From the NCBI RefSeq assembly GCF_016920785.2, contig NW_024609881.1, positions 47,090,710 to 47,154,709 of the forward strand: a DNA stretch of 64,000 nt, in the 5' to 3' direction. The position numbers and the translations under genes were made by a program. The first letter of the stretch is position 1. Each line of letters opens with the position of its first letter. A model generated the notes under the pieces. It did no database searches. It was given only the letters and a program-made list of their open reading frames with translations, and was not told the origin of the DNA. This document shows, one piece after another, positions 39,210 through 50,599 of the stretch. This DNA comes from Ixodes scapularis. Lineage: Eukaryota; Arthropoda; Arachnida; Ixodida; Ixodidae.

Positions 39210-42200
39210 TAATCTTATGTATTCTGATATCGCGTTTTGAATTTCTGTAAATTGCTGAAAACATAATGTAGTTAAAAAAACCATAACAGAAATATGATTC
39301 ATGACACATATATTTATGCGGGTATCTAACTAGTCAGTGTTATATCCTATCTTACACTAATGTAAAATCACTGTGAGACGCCATTTTAAATTCAAATGAG
39401 AGCTTCAAAAACAAGGAATTTTATTGGTTTTCGTCATTCTCTTTACCAATCGCTGATTCGGGTGTTAGTGACGAAGTATTTTTCCTTTCTCTTTTTAAGC
39501 AATAAATTATTAGGTTTTATTCGCATTCTAATGTCTAGTTGTTTTTTTTTGTACTTCAAATGAATGACAAAATTCCCAGTTCATGCTGAAAACGCCATAT
39601 TGAGAGCCCCCAAAAGTACCAATGCGGGCAGTGGTGTCAGCAATTTTGGAAATAGCCACACGTTCAATCACCCTCACCTGTTCAAGATATAAAAAAAAAT
39701 GTTTGCTTTTGCTGCGACTTTTTTTGTTGTTTTTAATGAGGAGTCTCGTCGGCCTTTCGTACAGGTGCCCGCCTCGTTGGCAACGCACGTCGGCGTCCGC
39801 CAATGAGGCGTAAACGGTGTGAGACGCCGCCGCAGGGTCTTTCAGCTTACGAAAACACTTATTCGGTAGATCTGGACGTTATCATAACTTCCACGAATCC
39901 GTATCCTTTAGACGTTACGTAATATTACTGGCGTCCTAATTTCACCCTACTGCCCAGGTGGCATTCAGCGAATGCAGGCCTGCATCGTCTGTTTTCCCAA
40001 TTCTGGGAATGCAGACTGCTCATCGGCATCATCTATTCAGATATAAAAACAATATACCCCATTTAAAAACTCAGCGCCAACACCTGTCCTTCCCCGAGCA
40101 ACCTTTGGACTTAGAAACGACTCGCAGATTCCATGAAAAAGAAAGTTGTGCTTGCCCGTGCAACCCTGAATTGTGCAGGGTTGGCCAAATGGCAAGCAAG
40201 GGCCCCATTTTAGACCATAGACAATTCGAAAAGATGAACTATCCACCTTCAAAGGATGTATCATAGGGGGATCCAGACTTGTGATTTCTAAAGTGCCCCA
40301 AATCACCATGCTCGAAGGCCAGCGACGACCATTGCGGCCGCACAAAAACAACCCAGAAAAATAAAAATAAAATTTGCTACTTTCGAGCCAGTCTACAACA
40401 AGGTTTTCGAGGAATTACACCACGTGGCTGCAAGGAACGGCAGTGAAACCGCTTGTTTTATCGGCTTTCGCAAACAATCGCAGCATGAGTGTGTACTTTT
40501 TACGAACATATTGATATCCTGAGCCATTAAAGTGACTACTAAAAAATGGCAGAACTGAGAAAACAATCACCATACTGCAAATATTACGTATTGCTTAAGT
40601 ACTCATCGACAAAATCCGTACCATCAAAACTTCAAATATAAAAGTAGAGAGCGCAGTGTACGATGTCAGTGGGTGGGATACTGTGCGTTCATATTAATGC
40701 CTCTATCTTGTGCATGTGAGTATCTGTTCCCTGTATGTCTTCTGTTCATCAGCTTATGCGATTTTACGTCGTGTGTCTGCGCGAAATGCACATGTGGTCA
40801 GTACTCAGCGCCACGTATTCTAGCCTTTCGGAATCATTCTGATCAAACCCGCCATCTGGTAGCGAGTGATTTATCATTCTTTCAGGATTTGCAATGTTTT
40901 CTTGTTACCATGCAAAGAATTAAGAACATTTAATGAGTAATTTCTTAAAGCGGACTTGGGTTTTGGGAATGGTCTACCATTCTTCGGTGTCGTGCGCTGC
41001 TGTCGAAGGAAGTTACTCGAGGAATACTAAAGTTAAGATGTGAAGTTCGCGATGTGACCGGGTGTCGGTTGTATCCGCTTATCATCGCACTGTTGACAAC
41101 GAGAAGACTGAGTGACTGCTTTCAAAACGCAAGTATCCTTATCTGTGTAGGATGCTGACTTCGCCCATAAATACAGTTCATCATGGAAAACTCGTGGTAC
41201 GCTTTTATTTGTTGCTCCTCTCTTTCCTAAAAACGCGACTTGTTTAGATGAGTGCGCTGTGGTCGACTGTTTTCTTGCGACCGCTCCTTGGAGGCAATGT
41301 GGGAGGGGTGTGCCAGTAACGCGATTTATTCGCCGCCGTACAAACAATATGCTCACTATTTTTCGCTAAAATGGCAGCAACGGTTTGTATAGAAACCGAC
41401 AATCAACGTAGGAAGCATTGTCGATATCGGTTTCCTATATTCGAGGGCTATCATAATAAAACGTAGACAACAGAGGAACTTTGCTATGTGCTTTTAGGGA
41501 CGAACGTTTCTCCATTTTTAAGGAAGGTTGCTTGCAAGGTTTCCCCATTTTGAAGGAAGTTTGTTTGCAAGAACCTTGCTCACTTTAAGGAGGTCTATAC
41601 AGACCCTTGTTGTCTATTGTAGGAGTCAGTACATCGCCTTCTGAACCCAAAAACTTGGAGGAGACAGCCATGCGTTCAGTATTTTGGAAGCGGCGCACCA
41701 GAAAGACGTCTGACATGGGCCAAGTTCTGCAATCCTAGTGGCCTAACTTGGGTCAAATAAGGTTTTACTTCATGGCGTCAGTCGGTCCCATAGTACTTTT
41801 ATTTTGCTTATCTTTTGCTTTTCTTTGGTTTGCAACGTAATTGTAAATGTGCCAGATGTGAGCCAAAGATGCCACGGATCATTGAATCCACCAGCGGCCC
41901 TAAACTCGTCAAACGCAAGGTTGAAGCCAGAAGTTCGCGGAGCGCCCCTATTGGACGCTTGTGTAAAAAGCGCAAAGCCATCGTCGTAATAGTCCAATCG
42001 CCGCGCTCCTTGAAGTTCGTCCCCAACTTTGTGTCTGGTGAGTTTAGAGCCCCAGCACTGAAGCCTAATTCTGACACCTCTTTGATCCAGATAGCAAAAA
42101 GTTATATTAAGTTTTGGGGTAGGGATGCTAACTGTGCTCTCGGATTTTTACAGCGTAACCTCAGACCAGCACACGTTTAATAAAACGCACCTACAATACA

Positions 42201-42410
42201 CCCGAAAGATCAAAACTAGAATACGCTTCCCCACTATGGTCTCCATGGTAATCCTATTTTAAAAAAAGCAAAGAAACATTACGCTGCTCCCTAACCTTCT
42301 CCTATAAAAAAACAATATATATTTTTTTTCTTGCTAGTTGTTAAAATATTGTGTCAGAAGAGTACCCTATCAGTATTTTGCTACAGAGTCACGCATATTG
42401 TAGTATTCAC
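39210..42410. other. no supported gene; one weak plus-strand exon candidate
   Basis: Most of this stretch shows nothing readable. At 41871-42036 a plus-strand frame (MPRIIESTSGPKLVKRKVEA and on) starts at an ATG with a fair context (AAAGATGCC) and runs to a good donor (GTGAGTTTAG). No partner exon or domain was found, so it is noted here only. Confidence 0.35.
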
Positions 42411-42846
42411 TATTGTTTGTAACCCAGGTGCTATTGGCTGTCTGGCCTCTCGGACCAGCTGCTATCGTCGATGGATTCCTCGCTCAAGGCGCTGATCCTT
42501 TTGCTGACGCGGGATCGAGCTACACCGGTCATCGTGTGAAGACAAAACAGCCACACGCCAGGATTCCTCCGCTTCGTTTGGAGCAAACTGCTCCCTTCAT
42601 CTGGCAACCAGGGACCTCGACGGAGGGCGTATTTAATTGACCTTCAACGGCTGCCGAATTTGGGGCACACACCGCGCCGAGCATGTACTCACGATGGTTT
42701 TGTCACCCAGGTTGGATATTTAAACAATTCTTACTTTAGAACTTCTAACCCTTGCCTTCTTGCGCTGACGTTCCACTTTAATGTTGACGTTGCCAAAACC
42801 TTGCGCAGTGTTCTTTGTAGTTGTTCGTTTCTCATATTTTGTATCA

Positions 42847-43597
42847 TGTTTTGGCGTATGCCTATGCTTTTGGCGGAGGACGTTGAACAGAACCCTGGCC
42901 CGAATGAGCGTTGTGAATTGGGCACTCAGACTGACTCTTGCGAGTGCTCGTCAGTGCTTCAGTCGGTACTCAGTATCAAACAGGGGCAATTGCAGCTGCT
43001 GACAGAATTTCAAGTCATGCAGCAATGGCAGCAGACTGTTGAATGTAAGATTAAGATGACGGGTCTGGAGGGAAGGGTAACTTGCTTTGAACAGCGCCGT
43101 CTGTTGTCTACGGACAATGTAATTGGTATATGTCTCAAGATATCGCTGCATTAAAAGCTGCTGCAGACGATGCTGAAAACAGACTGCGTAGAAATAACCT
43201 TCTTTTTTCGGCTTGCCAGACGACCAATGAGAAGCATGGGATCAATCGGAAGACGCTGTGGTTACTGAAACTATGGGAATCGTGATTGAGGAACCAAATA
43301 TTTAAAGAGCTGCCGAAATCGGTCGCTTTCAATCCAACAAACAAACACCCTATTGTTGTGAACTTTTGTCGCTTTAAGGACAAAGAGACTATTCTTGCTC
43401 AGGGGCATAAACTCAAATCTACTCTGTATGCTGTGCGGGAGGATTTTCCCGCTCCGATTCGTCATGCCCGTGGGAAACTGCTTGAATTTGCAAAACAACA
43501 AGAGTCGCCATACAAACTGCGGTATGACAAGCTAATGCTCGGCGGCTGCTGTTGCATCTATTATACTTCTGACACCGTCATCCAGTCAAGAAAATAA
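42847..43597 (+). pseudogene. CR1/L2-like ORF1 with N-terminal 2A motif
   Basis: The frame passes through MFWRMPMLLAEDVEQNPGPN. DVEQNPGP (42879-42902) fits the 2A consensus D-x-E-x-NPGP, which causes ribosome skipping between G and P. N-terminal 2A sequences are known in CR1 and L2 type LINEs, where they can act with a signal sequence. A hydrophobic stretch precedes it. After a frameshift near 43130 the protein continues (AADDAENRLRRNNLLF). After another it carries PIVVNFCRFKDKETILAQG and KLRYDKLMLGG, an RRM-like LINE ORF1 domain, to a stop at 43595-43597. Confidence 0.75.
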
Positions 43598-43644
43598 GTA
43601 TATCGCAATTCGAGACAAGCAGCGGCGCGGCGGAGCACATACTT

Positions 43645-46187
43645 GTGCATCCTGTGGACTTACCCCGCGCCTCTCGGCCCAGCGACATAGCTGTTTTACT
43701 TGTCAACTGTCGAAACATTAAAAATAAGGCCGATACACTCGCTGGCCTTATCGTCTCGGTACACGCACACATTATCATTGGCACTGAATCCTGGGTGGAC
43801 GATAGCGTCAGTGATGCTGAAGTTTTCCCTTCCACATTTCAAGTTTACAGACACGACCGGGACACCCATGGTGATGGCGTTTTCCTACTCGTTCATAAAT
43901 CCTTCCCAAGTGCACCTATAGAGACTAATGATGATTGTGAGACTGTGTGGTGCAAGGTTATGTTTCACAAAGGTGAACTTATCTCGTTTGGTACCTTTTA
44001 CCGTAGCCCCAGGGGGGGGAGGGGGGGGGGGGCAGGGGGGGGGGGGCAGGAAGGCAGCCTTTTTACTTTCAAATCGCTTTCTCATGCAATGTTGAGTTTA
44101 AATTCGAACTTTTTTATTGGGCGGTGATTTAAATACTCCTGATATACAGTGGACTAACAATTCACCCGTGCTTACTGGCCGCCCTGCCGTTTCCCTTGAA
44201 TTTAGTACTAAGATCGCCACTGGCGCTCTTTATCAGTCTGTTGATTTCCCTACACGTCGTGCAGGTGACTGCTTCAACGCTTGACTTGCTTTTTACCAGT
44301 TCCACCAGCCACATAGAGTCAAAAATCGTTTCGGGTAAAAAAGGACAAAGCAAGCCGTGGTTTACCAACGAGATGAAGCGCTTACTGAATCGAAGATGTT
44401 GCCTCTTTCAGAGGTACCTAAGCCAGAGGAAGAATGAAATGTTTACCAGGCTGAAGGGAGTTAAACTGAAAATAAAGCGTGCCAAAGATCACTTCTATTC
44501 CTTCATAGGTGAAAAACTTAGCCGTAGTCCAAAGGAGATGTGGAAATTTGTAAAATCTCATGGCAAAGAAGATAGTACTATCCCTCTGATTTTAGATGAA
44601 CAAGACTATGCCATTAATGATGCTGGCAAAGCGAACGGTTTTAATTATCACTGTCAGTCAGTTTTTTTCAGTTACTATAAGAAACATACTTTTGGAACCA
44701 GCTTTTTGTAATTCTGAGGCTATGTCAAATATTATATCATATGATGGAGTTGTGAAACTTCTTTTTGAACTAGAAACTAACCATATCCACTGGGCCAGAT
44801 AATATACCTTGTCCTGTTCCGAAATCTTGTGCACCCACTATTGCCAAGTTTCTAGTTGTCTTGTTTAATTTATCTCTTTCGTCAAAGGAACTACCTCAGG
44901 AATGGAAATTCGCGAATGTCGTTCCTGTGCGTAAGAGTGGTCCCCGTTCTTTGGTTTCCAACTATAGACCCATTTCACTAACCAGCTTGTGTTGCAACAC
45001 TCTGGAATGTATAATTTACTCTAACATATTTTATCACTTGCAAAAAAATAATTTTTTGTCCAGTTTCAACGTGGCTTTCGGGCAGGCTTCTCTTGCGTCA
45101 CTCAGTTAGTCGAATTTTTGCATGATGTGTTTTCTTCTTTTGATTCTGAGAAGCAGGTTGACTGTATCATGTTAGACTTTATTAAGACGTTTGATACCCT
45201 GCCACACATTTTATTGCTTTTACAACTGTCATCTTTAGGTTTACCTGTTTCTGTCCTTTGTTGGATAGCAGACTATCCAACCGGTCGCTTTCAAAACGCA
45301 GTCATTAATGGCTCAGCATCTTACTTTTTTTTTTCAGTAACGTTGGATGTTCACCAAGGATCCGCGCTTGGCTCGCTTCTGTTTTTAGCCTATACAAATT
45401 ATATAGGCTACGGAACTACCTCCAAAATAAGGTTATATGCAGATTATTGTGTGTTATACAGGGATATAAATACCCAGGATGATGCTGCCGCTTTACAAAC
45501 TGATCTGGATCAAATACTCACATGGTACAACAAATGGAATATGAAACTGAATTTCGCAAAGCGTAATTCTATCCGCTTTAGCAGAAAGCGTCTGAACATA
45601 AAGACTTATTACTATCTAGATGCAAATCAGATTACCTTGGCAAAGGATGTGAAGTATTTCGGTGTTAATTTTTCATGTAACCTAAAGTGGAGTAGTCATG
45701 TTGAATTTATAACAATGAAAGCAGGACGGGTACTTAACTTTATAAAGAGAAACTTTAAACACGCACCTCGTGACGTCAAAGAATACTATACATTCCTAAC
45801 GTACGTTCCCTCGTAAAATATGCGGCTGTAGTATGGAATTCGGACGTTAAAGCCTTAATTAATAAACTTGAGGTCATCCAAAATCGCTCTGTCTATTTTG
45901 TTACTACCTTTTATCATTTTGATACCAGTGTCACGGCATTAAAAAAATCATTGTCATGGGACTCGCTCGAACTTCGCCGGAGGTTATCAAGGTACTGTTT
46001 TCTAAATAAACTGGTTTGTGAACATACTGGCACTGATCGGAACATCTACCTAAAAACACCTACTTTCGTTTCCCAGAGATTAGAACACACACACACACAA
46101 AGACCCAAAGAAAATACGAGAAATAGGGTGCCGCAGATCTGTTTTTCAATTGTCATATTTCCCATGAACAATAAATCAGTAGCATAG
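43645..46187 (+). pseudogene. CR1/L2-like ORF2: endonuclease and reverse transcriptase, broken
   Basis: The endonuclease part is readable at 43645-44010 (LLVNCRNIKNK, IIGTESWVDD, YRHDRD, FGTFYRSP), then a G run breaks the frame. It resumes with a GGDLNTPDIQW-like segment and DLLFTSS near 44150-44300. The RT follows from 44350: WFTNEMKRLL, QEWKFANVVPVRKSG, NYRPISLTSL, LDFIKTFDTLPH and VHQGSALGSL. The catalytic box reads LYADYCVLY in place of YADD, so the second Asp is lost. The C-terminal part (NKLEVIQNRS, and a frame to 46187) ends the protein. At least five frame breaks are present. It cannot encode a working enzyme. Confidence 0.85.
44012..44047. repeat. G-rich run inside the dead LINE
   Basis: About 36 bases of G with single A or C breaks, directly after the endonuclease motif FYRSP. 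Confidence 0.95.
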
Positions 46188-46507
46188 ACTCCCCGAAGCT
46201 CTGGTTTCGGCTTCGGATGGAACATTTGATTGTCTTTTAAGTCGTTACTTACATGAGAGAGATCCATGACTAATGTATTGTTTCGCATTGTGCTGATATT
46301 ATCAGCTTATACGTGTAAGTTGTATTCAAGTTTTTTTGAGTGTGTTGTGCATCGTATCGCTTGTAGGAGATGTCACCCTGTGTTGATACATTTTGCATTT
46401 CCATCTGTGTGTTTGTTGTGTTTACATGCAAGTCAATCCCCTACAGTAATGCCCCCAGAGCAAAATTTAGGTGACGAATAAATAAAATAATAAAACAAAA
46501 AAATTAA

Positions 46508-47029
46508 GTGCTCGAAACCGAAACCGAAACATGAGCATATAGTTTACTGGCCGCTAAATGTGGACTGGGAAGGAGAGAGAAATGTACAGAAGAGATTTGC
46601 CGGAAGTCAAGTTACTACACCCGATTGCGTGTGTGTGTGTGTATTTTGTTTGCCGCTTTTTGGTTGTTCGAAGCAGACAACGACGAAACGGGCACCGTTT
46701 GTCGTGCGATTTTTATACACTTATATTCGCTCCGCTCGCTGTTCCGTGTGACAGCATCGGTTGTTTCGTACTTAAAAGAGTTGAAAATCAGTAGTGAATG
46801 CCCGCTTAGTCCGCTTTGTCCAGCCGCCCAGCACGCGACTCCCGCCATACCACGCCATGTGGAGAATTACCCAGTATGTGTTCTTGCAGTACTCTAACAT
46901 TTTGGTTTCAGTCAACGTATTTGCAGCTTTTTAGAAGCCACAAAAAATGGGTTTCATACTTTCGTCTATTTTTAATATTGAGTGTGTACTCTCAATAGCT
47001 CCGACTTTGATTATATTTGATATCTGTCG
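46508..47029. other. no gene recognised
   Basis: Contains a short GAAACC repeat at 46516-46530 and a (GT)n at 46628-46645. Frames are short and overlap on both strands. Confidence 0.45.
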
Positions 47030-47330
47030 TAGACGGTAAAATTGCTTTTAAGAAGTAATTAAATTACGTTAGCATGTACTTTTCTGAAAGCTGCGAACAG
47101 GAAATTAAATCACATTACTACTTACCATTCATTTCAGTAATGAGATTACATTACAATTACTTTCCAAGAGTAATAAATTTAATTTCACATAACTTTTCAA
47201 TACCTTGAGGCAATAACTCTTGCTCATCTTATTGACAGTACATATACCAGAACTCAGATTTTGTTCACAACGCAAGAGTCTCATGCGCCCCAAAGTGCGC
47301 CGTACTGAACATTCGTTCCACTGGCGCACA
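47030..47330. repeat. AT-rich gtaattaaattac repeat block (left)
   Basis: GTAATTAAATTACG, ACATTACTACTTAC and AGATTACATTACAATTAC units form a semi-palindromic block, as in hAT-type MITEs. A similar block is at 49715-49893, so the two may be the ends of one 2.8-kb interrupted element. Confidence 0.55.
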
Positions 47331-48094
47331 CGAGAGAAGTGTTAAGCTCGATGAATAGCTTCGTTAGATGTGACTCAAAGAGAGTCGACTCACCGGTTTC
47401 GCTGTTCATTCCATGGTGAAGGTCCTTAGTTAAAGGATGATATGATGTTCTCTTCCTTATTTTGTAGAAGTTAGGGTATGTGTCAGTAACAAAAGTCTGG
47501 CCATGGGAGCTCGTTCTTACAAGAGAGTAATGTGAGATCTTTCGCTTCCTACTCGGACGCAGTCTAATTCTTTTCTCCCAGGAGAACTAGTTCACGCGTT
47601 TTCAGTAATTCACTTCGAGTAGTTTTGTCTCAAAACACCCGAAAAGCACAAGTAATTGCGCGTTGTCACACAAGTTAGCTTCATGTTTGCTCGGCATAAG
47701 CGTCGCCATTTGAGGAACGAGATGGCGCGAGCTTCCTAAAAGTTGTACTTAGTCAACAAACGGGTGGCGATATCTGCTCGTTTGCTTATTCCCGAATAAA
47801 CCCCAAAAGAAAAGGCAGAGAGACGAACCGTAGGCGGCACCAGCTTTACTCACTTACTGCTTTTCCAACTACAAGGGGCATCTTTCCTTACCAAGGCCAA
47901 GTATACACGCAAAACGTTCTGGAGCCTTGACAAGGCACTTAGAATTAACTATTTATTTCGGTGGTTTGCCGTTCACGACGATCGAAGCTCACGGTTTGAC
48001 ATTGTTTGACGAAAGAGCAAGGCTGTGGATCAACGCGTCCTCTCCTCTGAGGTTTTAAAATGTGTTGAAGTCATTGCTGATATTCTATTCTCAT
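47331..48094. other. no gene recognised
   Basis: No domain, exon or repeat that I can support. Confidence 0.45.
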
Positions 48095-48098
48095 TTAA

Positions 48099-48666
48099 AG
48101 GGGTACTCCACCGGTTTCTTCATTGTCTCTGATTCGCTTGAAATTTTGCTAAACTAACCAACAAACACTGCTAAAATAGTATCCCAAATATTAGGTCAAA
48201 ATATTGTTTTTTCACGAAGTTATTGAATTTACAGTTTTGGTCTTCACCATGTTTTTCAAACTGAAAGTCTGTACTGGCAACAATGAAAGAGTGACGTCAG
48301 TGGAAGGCAGGGGTTAACTTTTTGGACTACAGAAGTTGTTCCCAACGGATTTGAAGCAGTTTCTTGGTGTCAAATGAGTGCTTTGGAAGCTCGCTCCCGT
48401 ATCCGCGCTCCAGCACGGAACAAATGATTGGCATATTCTATTTTTAGACTACTTGCTCGACTGGCAAGCCTGCCTGCCACTGACGTCACGGCACTGAAAA
48501 GAGCGCGAATATTTGAATATTGGTTTTTGCACCATTTTGATTTGCCGATTTCACAATACCTATTATGAATTTCGCGATGCTAAATAGCATACCGGAAAGG
48601 CTAAAGGCCGGGGAGTCAGAAAATATAGTTAGTTGAGGTAGCTAAAAAAATCGGTGGAGTACCCCT
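48099..48666 (+). mobile_element. TTAA MITE family 1, copy 1 (568 bp)
   Basis: TTAA (48095-48098), then AGGGGTACTCCACCGG; right end CGGTGGAGTACCCCT, then TTAA (48667-48670). The TIR is longer than 10 bp. No coding capacity. Confidence 0.85.
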
Positions 48667-48670
48667 TTAA

Positions 48671-49239
48671 AGGGGTACTCCGCCGATTTTTAAGCTACCT
48701 TAACTAACTATATTTTCTGACTCCCAGGCCTTTACCCTTTCTGGTATGCTATTTAGTATCGTGAAATTCATAATAGTTATTGCGAAATCGGCAAAAAAAA
48801 ATGATGCAAAATCAGACATTCAAATATACCCGCCCTTTTCAGGGCCGTGACGTCAGTGGAAGTTCAGCTTGCCAGTCGGGCGAGCAGTCTAAAAAATAGA
48901 ATATGCCAATCATTTGTTCCTTGCTGGAGCGCGGGGACTGGAGCGAGCTTCCAAGGCATTCATTTGACACCATGAAACTGCTTCAAATCAGTTGGGAACA
49001 AATTCTACAGTCCAAAGAGTGAACCTCTGCACTTCCAATGACGTCACTTTTTCATTGTTGCCAGTAGAGACTTTCAGTTTGAAAAACACGGTGAGGACCA
49101 AAATTGTAAATTCAATAACTTCGCGAAAAAAAATTATTTTGACCTAATATTCGGGATACTATTTTGGCGATGTTGTTTGGCGAGTTTAGCAAAATTTCAA
49201 GCAAGTCGGGGGCCATGACGAAATCGGCGGAGTACCCCT
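48671..49239 (-). mobile_element. TTAA MITE family 1, copy 2, inverted and sharing a TTAA with copy 1
   Basis: AGGGGTACTCCGCCGA at the left, TCGGCGGAGTACCCCT at the right, with TTAA at 48667-48670 and 49240-49243. The inner sequence is the reverse complement of copy 1, with moderate divergence. Confidence 0.85.
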
Positions 49240-49243
49240 TTAA

Positions 49244-49714
49244 GCCTATAAACCTTTCGCCCTTAAAATGGCAATGAATTGGAAGCTACGTGCTCGTTGG
49301 AACAGTCACACGTCTAGCTTTCGCCACGTAGCTGCCTCTCTCGCTGATACGCAGACGGAGAGAATGGGTCAGGTGATGAAAGGAAGGGGGTTGATTGGTT
49401 CCGGTGAGCTCGTAGCTCCCACCGCACTATCAGATTAGAAGCTAACAAATGATAGTACAGTCGTGACGACGTGGCGCCGTGAATCTTTCTAGCCTGGAGT
49501 TTGTGAGCCATGACCTTTCGGCGATATGTGTTTATACGAAGGCTTTTCTTCATGCCCTTAGCCTTTCAACCCTGCCTTCCTACTTCTGTCTTTTTCCTCA
49601 TATGAGGCTTTGCGCTCAGATGGCCGTCGTTTATTTGCTCTCTTGTATATCACTATATTTCACCATTAAAGATAGTTTTCTCGTTCTTTCTTAAAGCTCG
49701 CAAAAGAACTGTTT
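49244..49714. other. no gene recognised
   Basis: No domain or repeat seen. AT-rich after 49650. Confidence 0.4.
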
Positions 49715-49893
49715 CATTTCGGACAAAAGTAATTAAGTAATCAGCAATTTTATTAATATCACTTTTTGAAAGTCATTCATTAAATTACTAAATTACTAGC
49801 CTACAAAAATAATTTATTACATTACTCATTGCCAGACAAATTTATTTAATTACTGTAATTCCATTAGAGTAATGTCATTACTGCCCTCTCTGG
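49715..49893. repeat. AT-rich gtaattaa repeat block (right)
   Basis: GTAATTAAGTAATCAG, TTAAATTACTAAATTAC and GTAATGTCATTACTG units, ending in CTGCCCTCTCTG, which could be a hAT-type end (CAGAGAGGGC in complement). Confidence 0.55.
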
Positions 49894-50069
49894 TGTTTCT
49901 GTACGGCACGACACCACAAAAAAGGGAGTGAGCACGTCTCAAACCGGTCAATCCTCGATCGGTGATTTTCGATGGGAAACAAAAATCGAATTTTGAGCCC
50001 CAAATTGTGTTTTGGGTCGCTCTGCTCCCATATGTCACGTACAAATAAAAACTTTAGGGAACATAACTA

Positions 50070-50580
50070 CCCTGTTTGTATCCCTTTCAGTAACACTCTA
50101 GAAGTCGTTCAAAATAAAGGACTTCATATCATGTATTCTGACTACCCTCCATATACTAGGTGCTTATCAGGATTACGCCGGTCAGCTTATATGGAGACAC
50201 TTTTTCTCCACCAGACTGTGTCCTTCCTTTTTCTTCTTCATCGAATCTTTTATCACCACAAGCACCTCATAAAATTTTTGATATTACCTGTTCACCGGTC
50301 TCGACCATTCTTGAAAAATATAGGAAATTTCATCGTCCACAGTCTCTCATCAAATGTCTTTGATTCCATTGGCCATAAAAGACTGAAACGCACTACCTGA
50401 CCACGCTGTTTTTATAAATAACACCAGCATATTTTCAGCTGCCACTACCAGCTTCCTCTCCACTCCCCCTATTGAGATTTCAGTGTTTTAGAGTTTGTTC
50501 GATTTGTGCGTATTGTTTTTTGTACTTTTGTATATAAGTATGCTCACTCGTTGAGCAATAAATACTCTTCTGGACCTTCA
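50070..50580 (+). pseudogene. CR1-like LINE 3' fragment (RT C-terminus and tail)
   Basis: Reads FSNTLEVVQNKGLHIMYSDY and on to a stop near 50400. LExxQNKxLRxxY marks the region after the RT domain in CR1/Jockey-group elements. AATAAA lies near 50560, followed by a GATGATGATA tail. Typical 5'-truncated insertion. Confidence 0.65.
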
Positions 50581-50599
50581 AGGAAATTAATTGATGATG

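Larger units (their letters stand above)
42430..46507 (+). mobile_element. decayed CR1/L2-like LINE with a 2A motif
   Basis: Order on the plus strand: 5' region, ORF1 (starting with a 2A motif), ORF2 (endonuclease and RT), and a 3' end at AATAAATAAAATAATAAAAC near 46480. ORFs are broken by several frameshifts, a G-run expansion at 44012-44047 and an internal loss between the endonuclease and the RT. The 5' limit is approximate and no target duplication was found. Confidence 0.75.

Noticed and set aside
40673..40933. Cys-rich plus-strand ORF
   Set aside because: No signal-peptide logic, no domain and no splice or polyadenylation support that I could defend.
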